Source of the DNA: Clusia tigrina
Lineage: Eukaryota > Arthropoda > Insecta > Diptera > Clusiidae
DNA: 64,000 nucleotides
Direction of reading: 5' to 3'
NCBI GenBank assembly: GCA_920105625.2
Contig: OV050033.1
Location: 55,944,780 to 56,008,779 of the forward strand
A model generated the notes under the pieces. It did no database searches. It saw only the letters and a list, made by a program, of their open reading frames with translations, and was not told the DNA's origin. Both the position numbers and the translations under genes were made by a program. Position 1 is the first letter of the stretch. Each line of letters begins with the position of its first letter. Positions 11,315-22,466 of this stretch are shown here, piece after piece.

Positions 11315-11670
11315 TGAAAAACCGAGAGTATCATTTCAGAAACTTTGTGACTGCTTGTATTGTGAATCTTTCTGAATTGTTATCTAAGACTTTTTCTGAC
11401 ATGTTGTTTATGACTTGTTTTATTATGAATATTTCTGACTTGTATTATGAGTATTTCCAACTTGTTGTCTATGACTTTTTCTGACTTGTTGTTTATCACA
11501 CTTTCTGACTTAATTTTTGTGACTCTTTCTGATTAGTTCTATTATGAATCTCTCCAATATGTCGTATTCTGACCCTTTCTGACTTGTTTTATTAAGACCC
11601 TTTCTGACTCGTTGTATTATGACTCTTTTTGACCTTATAACATGACTCTTTCTGACTGGTTGTTTTTCTT
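11315..11670. repeat. Degenerate minisatellite (GACT-TTTCTGACTTGTT units)
   Basis: Tandem, diverged units of about 25-33 bp built around GACTCTTTCTGACTTGTT and TTATTATGA run from the LINE target duplication to about 11670. Unit length is irregular and I count roughly ten copies. No function is visible. Confidence 0.6.
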
Positions 11671-11773
11671 TTTACTAATGACTTTATGGTCTTAACATTT
11701 CTTCATTCTCAGTTATGAGTACGAAAAGCATATTTCTTCACAACGAGATGGAACTTTAGAGGAGTTCAATGTA

Positions 11774-13042
11774 CGAGGTTTGATAAAAAAATAACCGTTA
11801 TTCAAAGTAATTCCCCTCAGATATAAAACACTTATGCCAGCGTTTTTTCCAATCCTTGAAACACTTCTGAAACGCTTTTTTTGGTATCGCCAACAGCTCC
11901 TGTTTCGATTTTTCTTTTATCTCCTCAATCGTAGCAAAACGCTTTCCTTTCATCGGTGTCTTCAGTTTTGGAAAGAGGAAAAAGTCAGCGAGGGCCAAGT
12001 CCGGTGAATACGATGGTTGAGGCATGATAACGGTTTTGTTTTTGGCCAAAAAAATTACGCACAAGCATCGATGTGTGAGCTGGTGCGTTATCATGGTGCA
12101 AAATCCATGATTGGTTTTTCCACAATTCTGGGCGTTTCTGAACAATTGCTTCTCGCAAACGGCGCATAACTTCAAGGTAGTATTCCTTGTTGACCGTACG
12201 ACCTTGTGGCAAGAATTCATGATACACCACGCCATTGCAATCAAAGAAATCTGTCAGCAAAACCTTTACGTTCGACCGAACTTGACGTGCTTTTTTCGGT
12301 CTTGGCTCATCTGGACGTTTCCATTGGGATGATTGGGCTTTGGTTTCAATGTCATAGCCATACACCCACGATTCGTCACCAGTTATGATCTTTTTGACGA
12401 AATATGGATCGTCGTTGACGATGTTCAACAGCTCCTGAGCGATGTCCATGCGACGTTGTTTTTGCTCAAAATTTAGCAATTTTGGAACAATCTTCGCTGC
12501 CGCACGTTTCATGCCTAAAACATCCGTAAAAATTGCTTGGCATGAGCCGAACGATATGCCAACATCATCAGCAACCTCTCTGATAGTGATTCGACGATTA
12601 TCCAAAATCATTTTCTTCACTGCGTCAATGTTCTCATCGGTTGTTGACGTGCTCGGGCGACCAGGACAAGCATCGTCATTGACATCTTCTCGGCCTTCCT
12701 TAAACCGGTTATACCACAATTGAACTTGTGTTCTGCTCATAGTAGACTCGCCAAAGGCCACAGTCAACATTTCAAATGTCCTTGCGCATTTAATTTCATT
12801 TTTGACACAAAACTGAATACAGTTTCTTTGATCCATTTTTTCGAATAGTACAAAATCGAAGAGCACACCAAAACACGACTAACCTTTTTATCTGTCAAAA
12901 ACAAAGTGACAATCCAAAATGGTTGGTATTGCCAACATATATAACAGACATGTGTACCAACATAACAGAAAAAAATGCGAACATCGAACATACGTAACTC
13001 ACGAAATTTGAAAATAACGGTTATTTTTTTTATCACACCTCG
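11774..13042 (-). mobile_element. Full-length mariner element
   Basis: 1269 bp between TA dinucleotides (11772-11773 and 13043-13044). Imperfect TIRs begin CGAGGTTTGATAAAAAAATA on the left and CGAGGTGTGATAAAAAAAAT on the right (reverse complement), with a few mismatches and indels over about 30 bp. It encodes one transposase on the - strand. Size, TIR start (CGAGGT) and TA target are all typical of mariner. Confidence 0.92.
11798..12836 (-). pseudogene. Mariner transposase, single frameshift
   Basis: Cut-and-paste transposase. ATG at 12836 (MDQRNCIQFCVKNE); stop at 11798. The span of 1039 nt is 345 codons plus stop plus one base, exactly a mariner-length protein with a 1-nt insertion. The break lies at or near the seven-A run 12048-12054 (T run on the coding strand), where translation moves between RNFFGQK and VIFLAKN. 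Visible domains are the N-terminal HTH (about residues 1-110, with SRTQVQLWYNRFKEGRE), the linker with GRPST, catalytic block 1 GDESWVYGYD, block 2 HHDNAPAH, and block 3 YSPDLALADFFLFPKLK in the second frame. All three Asp of the DD34D triad are present. It may be an irritans-like subfamily, but I did not establish this. Confidence 0.9.
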
Positions 13043-13254
13043 TATGTAGATATAAAATTAGCGGCTTTTAAGCACTTTTCACAACCAGTAATTATTTTAT
13101 TGAAGGTAATATGCAATAAAACCGATGTTGCACATAAACAGAGCATGCAGCATTACTAAATACTAAATTAGTCCTGTATTATGTGAACCAATCTACTGTA
13201 TTCTCAAGTAACCCGATCGCTGCAAGTATATAGTTTCATACTGTAGAATCAACT

Positions 13255-13392
13255 CTAGGGCTCTGGCCTCCAAAATGCTTCTTTCTATAAAATCCTTTTC
13301 TCTTCGAGTCGAAGGCCTCTGTAGCTAGTACTCATTCCCCCATCACATTGCACTCATAATTAATTATGGTGTAAGATAATAATAAAATAAAA
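13255..13392 (+). repeat. tRNA-derived SINE, 5'-truncated copy
   Basis: Shares the SINE body with the 53.6- and 56.4-kb copies: CTCTTCGAGTCGAAGGCCTC, TAGTACTCATTCCCC, CTCATAATTAATTATGG, and an ATAATAATAAAAT tail. The tRNA head with A and B boxes is missing. Confidence 0.75.
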
Positions 13393-15394
13393 TCTACTAT
13401 ATAAGTTCCCAAATTCACCTAAAAAGCTAACAAACTACATAACTGACCTGAATCCATCCTTGGTGTTCGTCTAACATCCTCCATCAGTAAAAGCTTATAT
13501 ATATTTTGCAATCTCACGGTTAAGTAAAGAAAGCCGAGGCTGGACCTGCTTCGAGATCACCGAAGCTGAAATCGCCTAAGCTGTCAAAAGGAGCATGTTT
13601 TTGGACCTCCAATAACACGTCAGACGAGGAAGTGGTCTATAAACTATAAATACTTTATTGTTTGACGTATTGTTGGGAAGCACTGTGAAGCTACTAGCTA
13701 TTCTTAGGCACAGTTAAACTTCAATTACATTGGCAGTAACACTCTTTAGGGAGATGATATGTTCGTCTATAGTTTATTAAAGTGTTTGTTAACCCTAAAA
13801 ATAGAAGACTAATATTTTCTTCGTATACTCAAGCTCAAAAAATATTTCAGCAAAACTGAACGCAATTTATGTTATTTATAAAAATAGTAAAAAAAAGAAA
13901 CCAAATGAAAAAGTTTGACTTAAGGCAGCAAAAAGCTTTCTGCATATTTGCGTTTTAATCAAATGCTGCCAAAAGCAAACTTGTCTACAACTTTAAATGT
14001 AAGCACAGCACAGCACAAAATAGCGCAGGACATTTGCGAAACTTTTCTTTTTCTCTCGCTGTTAATAACAGTGCTGAAATTAATTAATCGTTTGCCATGA
14101 AACCGCAGCGCTGAAAAACTTTCCACCCGCACAGGGATATGAAACGAAAAAAAATAACAAGAAAAAAATATAAAAAAGAAAGGCATAACGAAAGAAAATT
14201 GTTTTCTCTTTAAAGCAAGTGAGTGCAAAAGTTTTAAGGCGGTTTGGAGACTTGGCGCGAGGGTAAACGATAGGATAACAGAATTTTGAATGCTATCAAG
14301 ATGAAGTTGATCAGCATTATTACAATGAAATTGCCAATAAAAGTAGTTAAATGCGAAGAATTAAAAAGTTCAGAGCACGCCGCCAAAGGACTTCGACTCC
14401 GACTTTCCCTGCAACTCCGACTTCGCCCTCGACTGCGACTTCGCCTTCAACTGTGACTTCGCTTTCAACCGCCTCGCAAAGGCTGTAAATTTTTCAAACG
14501 CACAATTTGCGATTACTTAACGGCGGCAAAGCCGGAGAGGGTTAATTAATAAAGTTATAAAAAAAGGGGGAAACAAGTTACATCACAAAGAAGCATATGG
14601 AAATGAAGTTGTAAAATGGTGTGAACTGAAATTGAGTGTACTGGAAATGTATAATTAAAATTTCTGCACATTCAAATTGACGCGTAAAGCAATCAGAAAG
14701 AATTTTGTTGCTTACAAATAGAAGCATTACGGATAGGCTCGAAATGCGTACAAAAAGATGTGTACACAAATAAGTTTGCAAAGTTTATATTGCCTGCTTT
14801 TAGGGGCAATTTTCATTTTCTCCTTATTGTGTGTGGAGTTTGTCACTTTTATGTGGACTTTTTCTTTCCTTTTCTCTTCTGCACCATTGTGTTGGCAAAG
14901 CACACAAGCACACTACCGGCCACGCATACACATGAAAAATTGCGTGCGGTCTTTTGTGTTGAAAGTGGCATTGGGCAGAGTGAATTTAGCAGATTTTTTC
15001 CTGCCTTGTGACCCCGAAGGAAGCGCAAACTTAAAAAGGTATTATGGCCCACAACAAGGGAGACATTTTTACAAGTCCTTTAGTTAATTTAGCCACGCAT
15101 GGGTATAGTAAAAAAATAGCACACGAAATAATAAAAAATAAAAAAAACAGAACGAAGTAAGGCAAAAATAGGAAAAACTTCGAGCAAAGAAAATAAAAGA
15201 AATATGTATGAGGCAGCAAAGTTGTTGAATAAGTTTATTAAGTGGCTTATGGCGTGTAGGTATGTGCACTTTACAATATATGAGAGTGAGTGCGTATGTG
15301 TGTGAGTGTGTGTGTGAGCATTTGCTAGTTTGTGGCATGCTTTGGGGAATTCAAGCTGAAATAATTGACTTGCGTTGGAGTTTGATTGGACTTT
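13393..15394. other. Non-coding stretch
   Basis: No recognisable gene. It contains an 18-bp-period tandem (CTGCGACTTCGCCTTCAA-like) at about 14385-14472. Overlapping open frames at 14758-15087 and on the reverse strand to 15457 are low-complexity and mutually shadowing. A GT-rich patch lies at 15285-15322. Confidence 0.5.
14385..14472. repeat. 18-bp tandem repeat (CTCCGACTTCGCC-like)
   Basis: About four diverged units of 18 bp with core GACTTCGC. It is strikingly GC-rich compared with its surroundings. I see no continuing reading frame that would make it a coding repeat. Confidence 0.65.
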
Positions 15395-15410
15395 TTCCAT
15401 ATAAACGTGA

Positions 15411-15452
15411 AGAAGTAAGTAAGTAAGTAAGTAAGTAAGTATGTAAGTAATA
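15411..15452. repeat. (AAGT)n microsatellite
   Basis: About nine near-perfect AAGT units with one TATG interruption. Confidence 0.9.
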
Positions 15453-18400
15453 CGCATGGAATATCATAAATAAGCACAAACTTGTATAGCATAATTTTAG
15501 GCGCATTTAAATGCAAAACTTTGGCATTTCGCAAATTGCCAAATACCATTATTTGGACACTTTTATGAAGTGATGTTTTAAGTAATGAACATTAAGTGTC
15601 TGCACTTTGTGTGATGACAAATTTTGCATTAGTTCTTTGCTGATTTGGAACGGTTAAGATGAAAAATGGGGAAGTCTATGAAACTCAGTCCAAGATTTCA
15701 TATTTAGTCTCACTTTAAATGGTGAGGTTAACGTGGGACATTTAGTTCAACAATGTAATATAAATAGGTGAGGTGGCACACTTCGAAGAAGCACACTTCG
15801 AACACGAGAAACTATAAAATCGTCATTCATTGGATAACTTACTGAACCCTTCAGTATTCGACACCATCCTACTTAAAATAGGAAGCCTTTAGTTAGAGTC
15901 TGAAGAAGTTATGATTCTTTCTTTGGATTATACTTTGAAAATTGCCCTTTTTAATCCAGTCACTTTTCAACATCAAGAGAGTTAAAGTCTCTCTATGGTA
16001 TGGTACCATTCGAGAACATGAATTATTGGGCTAACCAGATCAGGTCCATTGTCAATAAATGATTTATGCAGGCTTACTCTGTTAGTAGGAACAATTATAA
16101 ACTCTTTAAAGAAGACTCTACGCAGATGGAAGCCAATCTAAAAGCTTAAACATGCGTGATTACAGACCTCGAAACATGTTTGAAGGATCAGCTGCAAACA
16201 AAATGCAAAAATTTTAAAACTACAGTAAAGAAATCACAACAGTAACCGAAAATCGATACCGACGTAAGGGCAAATCTTTTATATCCACCCAAAAAGTGTG
16301 TTAAACACAGATGGCTGGAGAGAGATGTGCGACTTATTCCGAAAGCCTTCACCATGTTAGATGTCCAATCGGAATATTTGACAGGTGAAAAATCAGATGA
16401 CTTTAAAATTATAGGTACATATCCCTGGAGGAGTATGTAAAAAACTAAGAGTATCATCATGAGAAAATAATTTGTCTGATAATTTGGAATCTTTTCAATC
16501 AACTTCGATTGAGTTCTTTTCAATAGAATATAAATCAAATACATGCGTCTTGTAATTTTGGAAATCCCAAGGAATTTGTCTTATGTAATGTGGTGTGATT
16601 ATGCACCCTGAAACTAGGCTTTGATTTTTTTTAAATAGTTGTAAGAGTTTGTTTCTGCGGTGGATAATAAGGATCCCTTGCGGAAATTGATAATCCTTCA
16701 TAAGATCAAATGCTAAATATGCAAGGTGGATATAAATCTGGCCCCAAAGAAGTATGGAAACAAGTTGTTAACTTCAGAATAGCATCCTAGTAAACTCCTT
16801 TTTATATTCACCTGGAATATTATGGCTTTAAAATTCGTACCCTGAGTTGGCTCTCCCTGCAGGAACAAGCTGTTGACTTCGGAACAACATCCTAGAAAAC
16901 TCCTTTTTATATTCACCTGGAATATTTCCTACTGATTTTGATTGCGATCAATTGAATCGAAAGAAATTCTGAAATCATGTTTATTATCAAATAATACTAT
17001 ATAATTATGAACCTCAGAAAGTAAGTTTAATTTTTGTTTGCAGTTATATGAGTTATTTTTGTTAACTGCATCACATACAAACATTTTACATTTAGTATGC
17101 ATCTTTGTTAAGAGTTCAAGAATATGAAAGGTTCCTACTCTCAATCGGATTTTCACAAAGACTTCCCTTTAAAGTTTTTACCTTCAATCGTCTCTATGTT
17201 AATTTCAACAGTTCCCATTATGACGCCAGAAAAAATCTGTAGTAATATCTTTCTCTAATATCTGTTCTAATTTGTGTTTAATTACTTTCATAACTCACTC
17301 CATAAACTGGAAAATTCTGTTGCATATGCTAATTCTGAAATTTAATTTCCAATTTGCTTCCTTTCAAACATTTTCAGATATATCTATTTGTATATTTTGC
17401 ATATTGTTGCAACATTTGCGCTTAATTTGCATTTTACTATTCGTATTTATATATAAACAATTTTTTTTCTGACCATTGTTGGTTCAACTTCATTAAAATT
17501 AGATGTACACAATGTCATGTTTGAATTATAAATCAATATGTAAATTCACGTAAATGAATCAAAGCAACAAACAAAACTGTGTATTATTTTTATTTCAAAC
17601 TTGCATATTTTCGGTCTGAAGTTGAAGGACGGTGGAGGCACCAAAAATGAGTATCAGTTCATGTGAGTTGTACTCAGGGGAACAGGTGATATCTTAGGTG
17701 AAAGGTAAACAGTGCAAATTGTTCTAGGAACTTATAGTCAAATATCTAACATGACCATCTAAATCCTTAATCCTCACACAACTTTATAACTTAATTTTTG
17801 ATATATTTTAGGTGGCTGCAGGATAATTGAATCCCGTTTCAATATTTTGTAAGATAGGTCATGATGCATGCTATTAATTATATGACAATTTTACAGAGCT
17901 CTTTTTGTTGAATACTACGATGAAGCTTGACTCCGGCTGAAAGGCTATGTACACCAACCGAAGGGAGGCGAATCCTCCCATAGACACCATACCATCCAGA
18001 AAGATATCTTGTTCGCTGTGTTTCATGTTGCTGGTGATACCATCAGCACTTATTTCTCTAAACACACTCTTAGGTTACAGTCAAGTGGCTCAGTTCTAGA
18101 TTAATGATCAGCAATTTTTTGCTTCCGAATGTCTGTAATATTTACCTAGAATACAGAACGTTTTTATAAAGTGGCACCAGATCTCATACTGCCAGTCAAT
18201 TTATAGTTTTATACTCGTAGGCTCGTCAATTTGGTTGTAATATGATCTTAAAAAATCACGAAAAATGGCGATAAGGATCGTCAGACTTATCGCGCTTGAA
18301 TGATTTCTTGTGGAAACGCATTAAGTCACAGATCTCTGCTACTAATTACAATGGTGATTGACTCTTGGGATGCCAACATCATGCAAGTGCTGAAAAAAGT

Positions 18401-18662
18401 GATCGAAAATGAGAAGTTCGTATATACGCTATCCTCCGATCCGATGCCTCTAATACTAAATGTGCCTGCGACTCTATGCCTAGAAATACTAAATACTTAA
18501 AACGCTAAAAATATCTCTTAAGGAAACAAAAACATTTATAGAAATCACAATTTATACATAATTCTATAATTAATTGTTGAAGATGACTTCCAAAGGATGT
18601 CGAAATATAGAGGAATAAATCAAGATTTTAAAACAAGAATTTCTGCGTTTCTTCTTTGGACC
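15453..18662. other. Non-coding stretch with one direct duplication
   Basis: No gene recognised. The 118-aa frame on the - strand at 16188-16544 and the 63-aa frame at 17874-18065 show no motif I know. A direct duplication is annotated separately at 16759-16930. Confidence 0.45.
16759..16930. repeat. Direct duplication, 105-bp offset
   Basis: A segment of about 63-70 bp (AACAAG-TGTT-ACTTC ... ACTCCTTTTTATATTCACCT ... GGAATATT) occurs at 16759-16826 and again from 16864, with about 90% identity by eye. Two copies only. Confidence 0.8.
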
Positions 18663-18663
18663 T

Positions 18664-18832
18664 TGAGCCCGAATGGAGGTTCAAATCCTGTCCCGGGTCT
18701 TGGTCTCAAGAATGCTTTTTTCTAAAAATATTTTCTCCTCGAGTCGAAGGCCTCAGTAGGTAGTACTCATTCCCCTAAACCTTAGCAGTCATAATTAATT
18801 GTGGCAAGATATAATAATAATAATGGAAAGCT
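18664..18832 (+). repeat. tRNA-derived SINE, partial head
   Basis: Begins within the tRNA head. The B box GGTTCAAATCC is intact at 18678-18688. It is followed by GTCCCGGGTCTTGGTCTC, the CTCGAGTCGAAGGCCTCAGT body, TAGTACTCATTCCCC, and an (ATA)n tail. The A box is lost. Confidence 0.85.
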
Positions 18833-20448
18833 GGAAAATTTATTTATTAATTACTATTATAATTGTTTCAATATTATTAAACTTATGTAGAAAAAGAAAC
18901 TCTTACAAAAAACTTCATGTGTGATCAGAAGAACTAAAAGTTGTTTGGCCAGGACATGCGAGCACTTTGAATATCCATTTCTGTCATAAATAAATTACTG
19001 TTGGAAAGTGGGACATTAAAGTTACCAGCATATTTCCGAAGCTTTAATTAAAAATCACTGCGTTGAATCTAATAATTCCACCACCGACCTGCATAATACT
19101 TAACAGCGGATTGACCTCCATCAAGGAGTCCAACTTTTCAATTAAAATACTGCAACTAGTTTCTCCTGCAGCCCAGGTTCAAATTTAATTTACTCCAATG
19201 CATATCATAAATAAAACTTTTAAAAATGCATGCAACCAGTACACAACAAACTTTATGAAGCAACAACAACAACAATAACTACACCGACACAAACAACAAC
19301 AACATCAACCACTATCGCCGCCACTTGCCGTGGAGAAGGAAAAAAAAACGTGACATCGTTGATAACAAATTTTGTAATTTATATTGCAACGTGTTGCTCC
19401 CATAAAATTATGCAAATTCTTTAACACGATTCACACACATGCATACACCACCCACTCACTCACGCACTCGTTTGCGGACACGTTCGCTTTCACTTCTCAC
19501 ACACACACCTTTGCGTAGCTTAGTGTGTTTGTGCAGTTAGTTCGGTGGCAGCCGCCATATTTTCCGACTGAGCTCTGCGTTGATTTGGTGCATATTCTGT
19601 TAATTTATTTGTGAATTATTGAATTTTGCTCATTACTCGTATTGTAGAATTGCTGTGGTGTTGGGTGTGCCGGCGTAGTAGCGGCTACGGAAGCATGCAA
19701 TTTTAATAAGCTGAAGCGGAATTAGAGAGCGCGCTAAAGTATGCAACTGATTTATTAACAATATTTTGCTGCTTACTTTTAGGCTGTTATATTGAGGTTG
19801 ATTTTACCACAGATTGCGTGTACATGATTTCTGTTTTGCCCTTATGCGCCACCTTCGGTGCTTTTTGTGGTCATTATTGAGGTTTTCAATAATTGAGGGC
19901 AGCACGTTGATTGGATTCATGTGGTGAGCGCAGAAAATTATTCCAATATGAAACAGTTTTAGCTTCTCTAAGCGGTTTCAAATGCCAATCATTGCGCAAA
20001 TTCGTGGATTGATTACAAAAAAAAAATGGAGACAATGGTGCAGGTAAGGATGTTATTCAGAGAGCTTAGTACATGTCTGCCTCTGTTCACAAACATCGGA
20101 CGTATTCCTGGTTGAGTAAACTGTGATCGACTCTTCATTGGACTAAAAAATTTTTATATCGAAACAATTATATGGTAACTTATACCTCACCACCAACCAA
20201 AGAAATTAACTACTTGTTCCCTCTAGACATTCATCAAACATCGTAGATAGGAGCACAAATGCCGAACCTGATAACTATTTAACTCACAACCGATACGGAA
20301 TCTTTCTTTCTAACAGGAAACATGCTTCATATGCCGCAAAAATGTGGTAAAATATTAGATCAATAATCACACACTCTTCACAGGACCAGGTCTGGAGAAT
20401 AAGACGTTACTGGCTCATCTACAAAAAAAAAAAGAATTATCCTAACGA
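18833..20448. other. Non-coding stretch, possible regulatory/5'-UTR-like segment
   Basis: No coding gene seen. A CAA/ACA-rich tract (about 19258-19312) resembles insect opa-type trinucleotide DNA. From 19430 to 19760 the sequence is less AT-rich (GTGCAGTTAGTTCGG, GGCAGCCGCCATATTTTCC). It could be a promoter or 5' UTR exon, but I found no start codon plus splice donor to support that. Confidence 0.35.
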
Positions 20449-20990
20449 ATGTCTTACAATCCTAAATTATTATGGATATACATACCCATATACACATTCA
20501 TATACCTCGGAGTGAATCTAAGTAGTGAAGCAGACCCTCTTATCTGCATATATTACATACTCCAAGCTGCTAACAGAAGCCATTCTGCACATCTTAAAGT
20601 ACTCAAGAAGAAGCTCATCATGGATGTGCAAACTATAAATCTATAAGACTCTTATAAAACCAACAGCAACATACGGTTGCGAAACATGGGTTATGACTAC
20701 TAATATAATGAACCAATTCTTGCGCTTATACCCATACGAGAGCCTGATGTACAATATATAAAAAAACAAAGAATAGCGAAATCGAACAGCTGATAAAGGA
20801 CAAAAACATTCTGCGTTTCGCTAAAGCGCAGCGGCTACAGTAGCTAGGACATTTACTCAGAATGGACGACAGCAGAATCACAAAGAAGACCCTCAACTCT
20901 CGCATTATGGGGCAAGATGATGTAATAGACGACCTACCCAGCATGAATGTTCGAAGAAGCGAAGCAATGAACCGTGGCGTTTGGCTCACC
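20449..20990 (+). pseudogene. LINE reverse transcriptase C-terminal fragment (RTE-like)
   Basis: Shifted + frames together read FIYLGVNLSSEADPL, AANRSHSAHLKVLKKK, then, after frameshifts, TATYGCETWV, and finally RLQWLGHLLRMDDSRITKK-type residues (about 20830-20885) and DDVIDDL. The order FTYLG, then A-NR, then YG-ETW, then RL-WLGH-RMDD, is characteristic of the thumb/C-terminal region of RTE- and related-clade insect LINEs. The RT core is absent. Multiple frameshifts and a poly-A interruption (20758-20766) show it is decayed. Confidence 0.65.
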
Positions 20991-21194
20991 CTGAGCTGTA
21001 ATTGCCATGTTGATTATGATGATGATGATTCCATGTCCACACACATATGCACATACATATTCAAACACAAACACATAAGCATTTACATATACATATTCAT
21101 ATACATATATCAGCTGATTAATAACTTAAGTAAATGGCCAGCCATCCTTATTTTGTAGCATTGGCCACAAATTTATTTATTTCCTTGCAATTTT

Positions 21195-22267
21195 CCTCCT
21201 TAGGTTAGTTAGTGTTGGTTGCCTGAAGGCATATTTAGGGCAAGATCGGCACATTATGAAACCACGAAAAAATGCGTCTTGAGTCCCTCTGCCACTGGTA
21301 ATTATGTTATCCACCAAGGGCATTGAACGAATCTGAGAAGGTTCTTTATGTTCACAGGCCTTCTAGATCGTTAAAAGACAGCCTGCCCAGATGGCTCTAC
21401 CATCTGAAGATGGCAGGGTAGATACGCAGAAGATCAGTTGTCGTTGCTTCCGCTTTATTGTAACAGCTCTTCAATAATTCTGGTACATCTAGAAATAAAA
21501 TTCGATCATCTTTTGAAGCAGGATGGTACGCAAAGAGGCGATATTCCAAGAAATTAACCGTAATGGGACTGGGAAATTAACTAGGATGGAACTCTGGTCA
21601 GTGTTGCTTAGTCTGCAAGTTCCTTTCTCTAGCCTTTCTTGGGCTTCTCTTCGAATTTGCACGTGAGAAGTAGTTTACATATATATGGTAAGTGGAATAC
21701 CGGCTAAGGTTTCGAAGTTCCTTACCTGTATATTGGTCCTTGCTCTTGCGAGTTCATCTGCTATTCATTTGCTATTGATGTCAGGATATTCTGAATACGA
21801 CAAAATTCGAATAGTGTATTTCTTCGCTGATGTATTTCTTTGCTGGTTTATTCAGAGTTGAAGAATAAGTCGTCACTACTCTGGATGTGGTGGCAACTTT
21901 AGTCAGGGACTTAACAGATGCCCGGCTACCAATAAAAAACTCGATACACTTCCCATTACGGTTTGATTGTCCGATTAGTAGCATTTTAGATTACTAGAAA
22001 TTCCTCCTGGAAGGGACAAAAACAATCCGAAAGTCGAAAGGATACGTTAAGACAATCTAGGAAGTCCCCACCCCCAACTTTCCCCTTTACTTTTGAGCCA
22101 CCAGTGTAGACTCTAATGCCTGATGCCTGCTACTCTGTATCCCGTTCCCATTCTGTCATTGTGGGCATGGATACAGTGAACTTTTCCTCGAATGAGAGTT
22201 TGGGACGAGTGAGATCGACATTGTCAGGGATGTGTTGCAGATCCTTAAAGATCGTGTTAACCTCCTT
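21195..22267 (-). mobile_element. 5'-truncated RNase H-type LINE
   Basis: The element body is about 21202-22260. The 7-bp CCTCCTT lies at both borders (21195-21201 and 22261-22267), a plausible short target duplication. The 3' UTR on the - strand has the family block GTGGTTTCATAATGTGCC, and the 3' tail is CACTAACTAACCT, that is (CTAA)n-like. Coding capacity begins in the linker before the RNase H domain. Confidence 0.7.
21700..22260 (-). pseudogene. LINE ORF2 RNase H domain fragment (degraded)
   Basis: Read from 22260 on the - strand: DLQHIPDN, then IRVYTGGSKVKGKVGGG (about 22110), FRLSDCFCPFQEEF (about 22020) and SRASVKSLTKVATTSR (about 21920). Compared with the intact RNase H at 34317 onward (IYTDGSKLGGRVGSG, SDSQAAIKSLFGSTATSR), the first catalytic Asp of YTDGS is Gly, and the SDS Asp is also lost. 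In-frame stops and frameshifts are present. A rapidly decaying C-terminus continues toward 21250 without clear motifs. Confidence 0.7.
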
Positions 22268-22423
22268 TATCTAGTATTAATTTATTTTAAAAAATTTTTT
22301 TTGGTCTTTTCTTAAAATTAGGCAATTTTTTCGCTATTTGTAATTATCATGATGTGTTTTTTTTAAAATATTTTTTACGACTATTTTATGTTTTGTTATG
22401 AACTGTTTAAGATCATTTTTATA

Positions 22424-22424
<1 letters not shown>

Positions 22425-22466
<42 letters not shown>
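22425..22466. repeat. (ATT)n microsatellite
   Basis: About 13 ATT units, within an AT-rich region (22260-22560) otherwise without features. Confidence 0.95.

Noticed and set aside
19430..19760. Promoter or 5'-UTR exon
   Set aside because: Only composition and a loose initiator-like match support it; no TATA/DPE pair, start codon or donor could be tied together.
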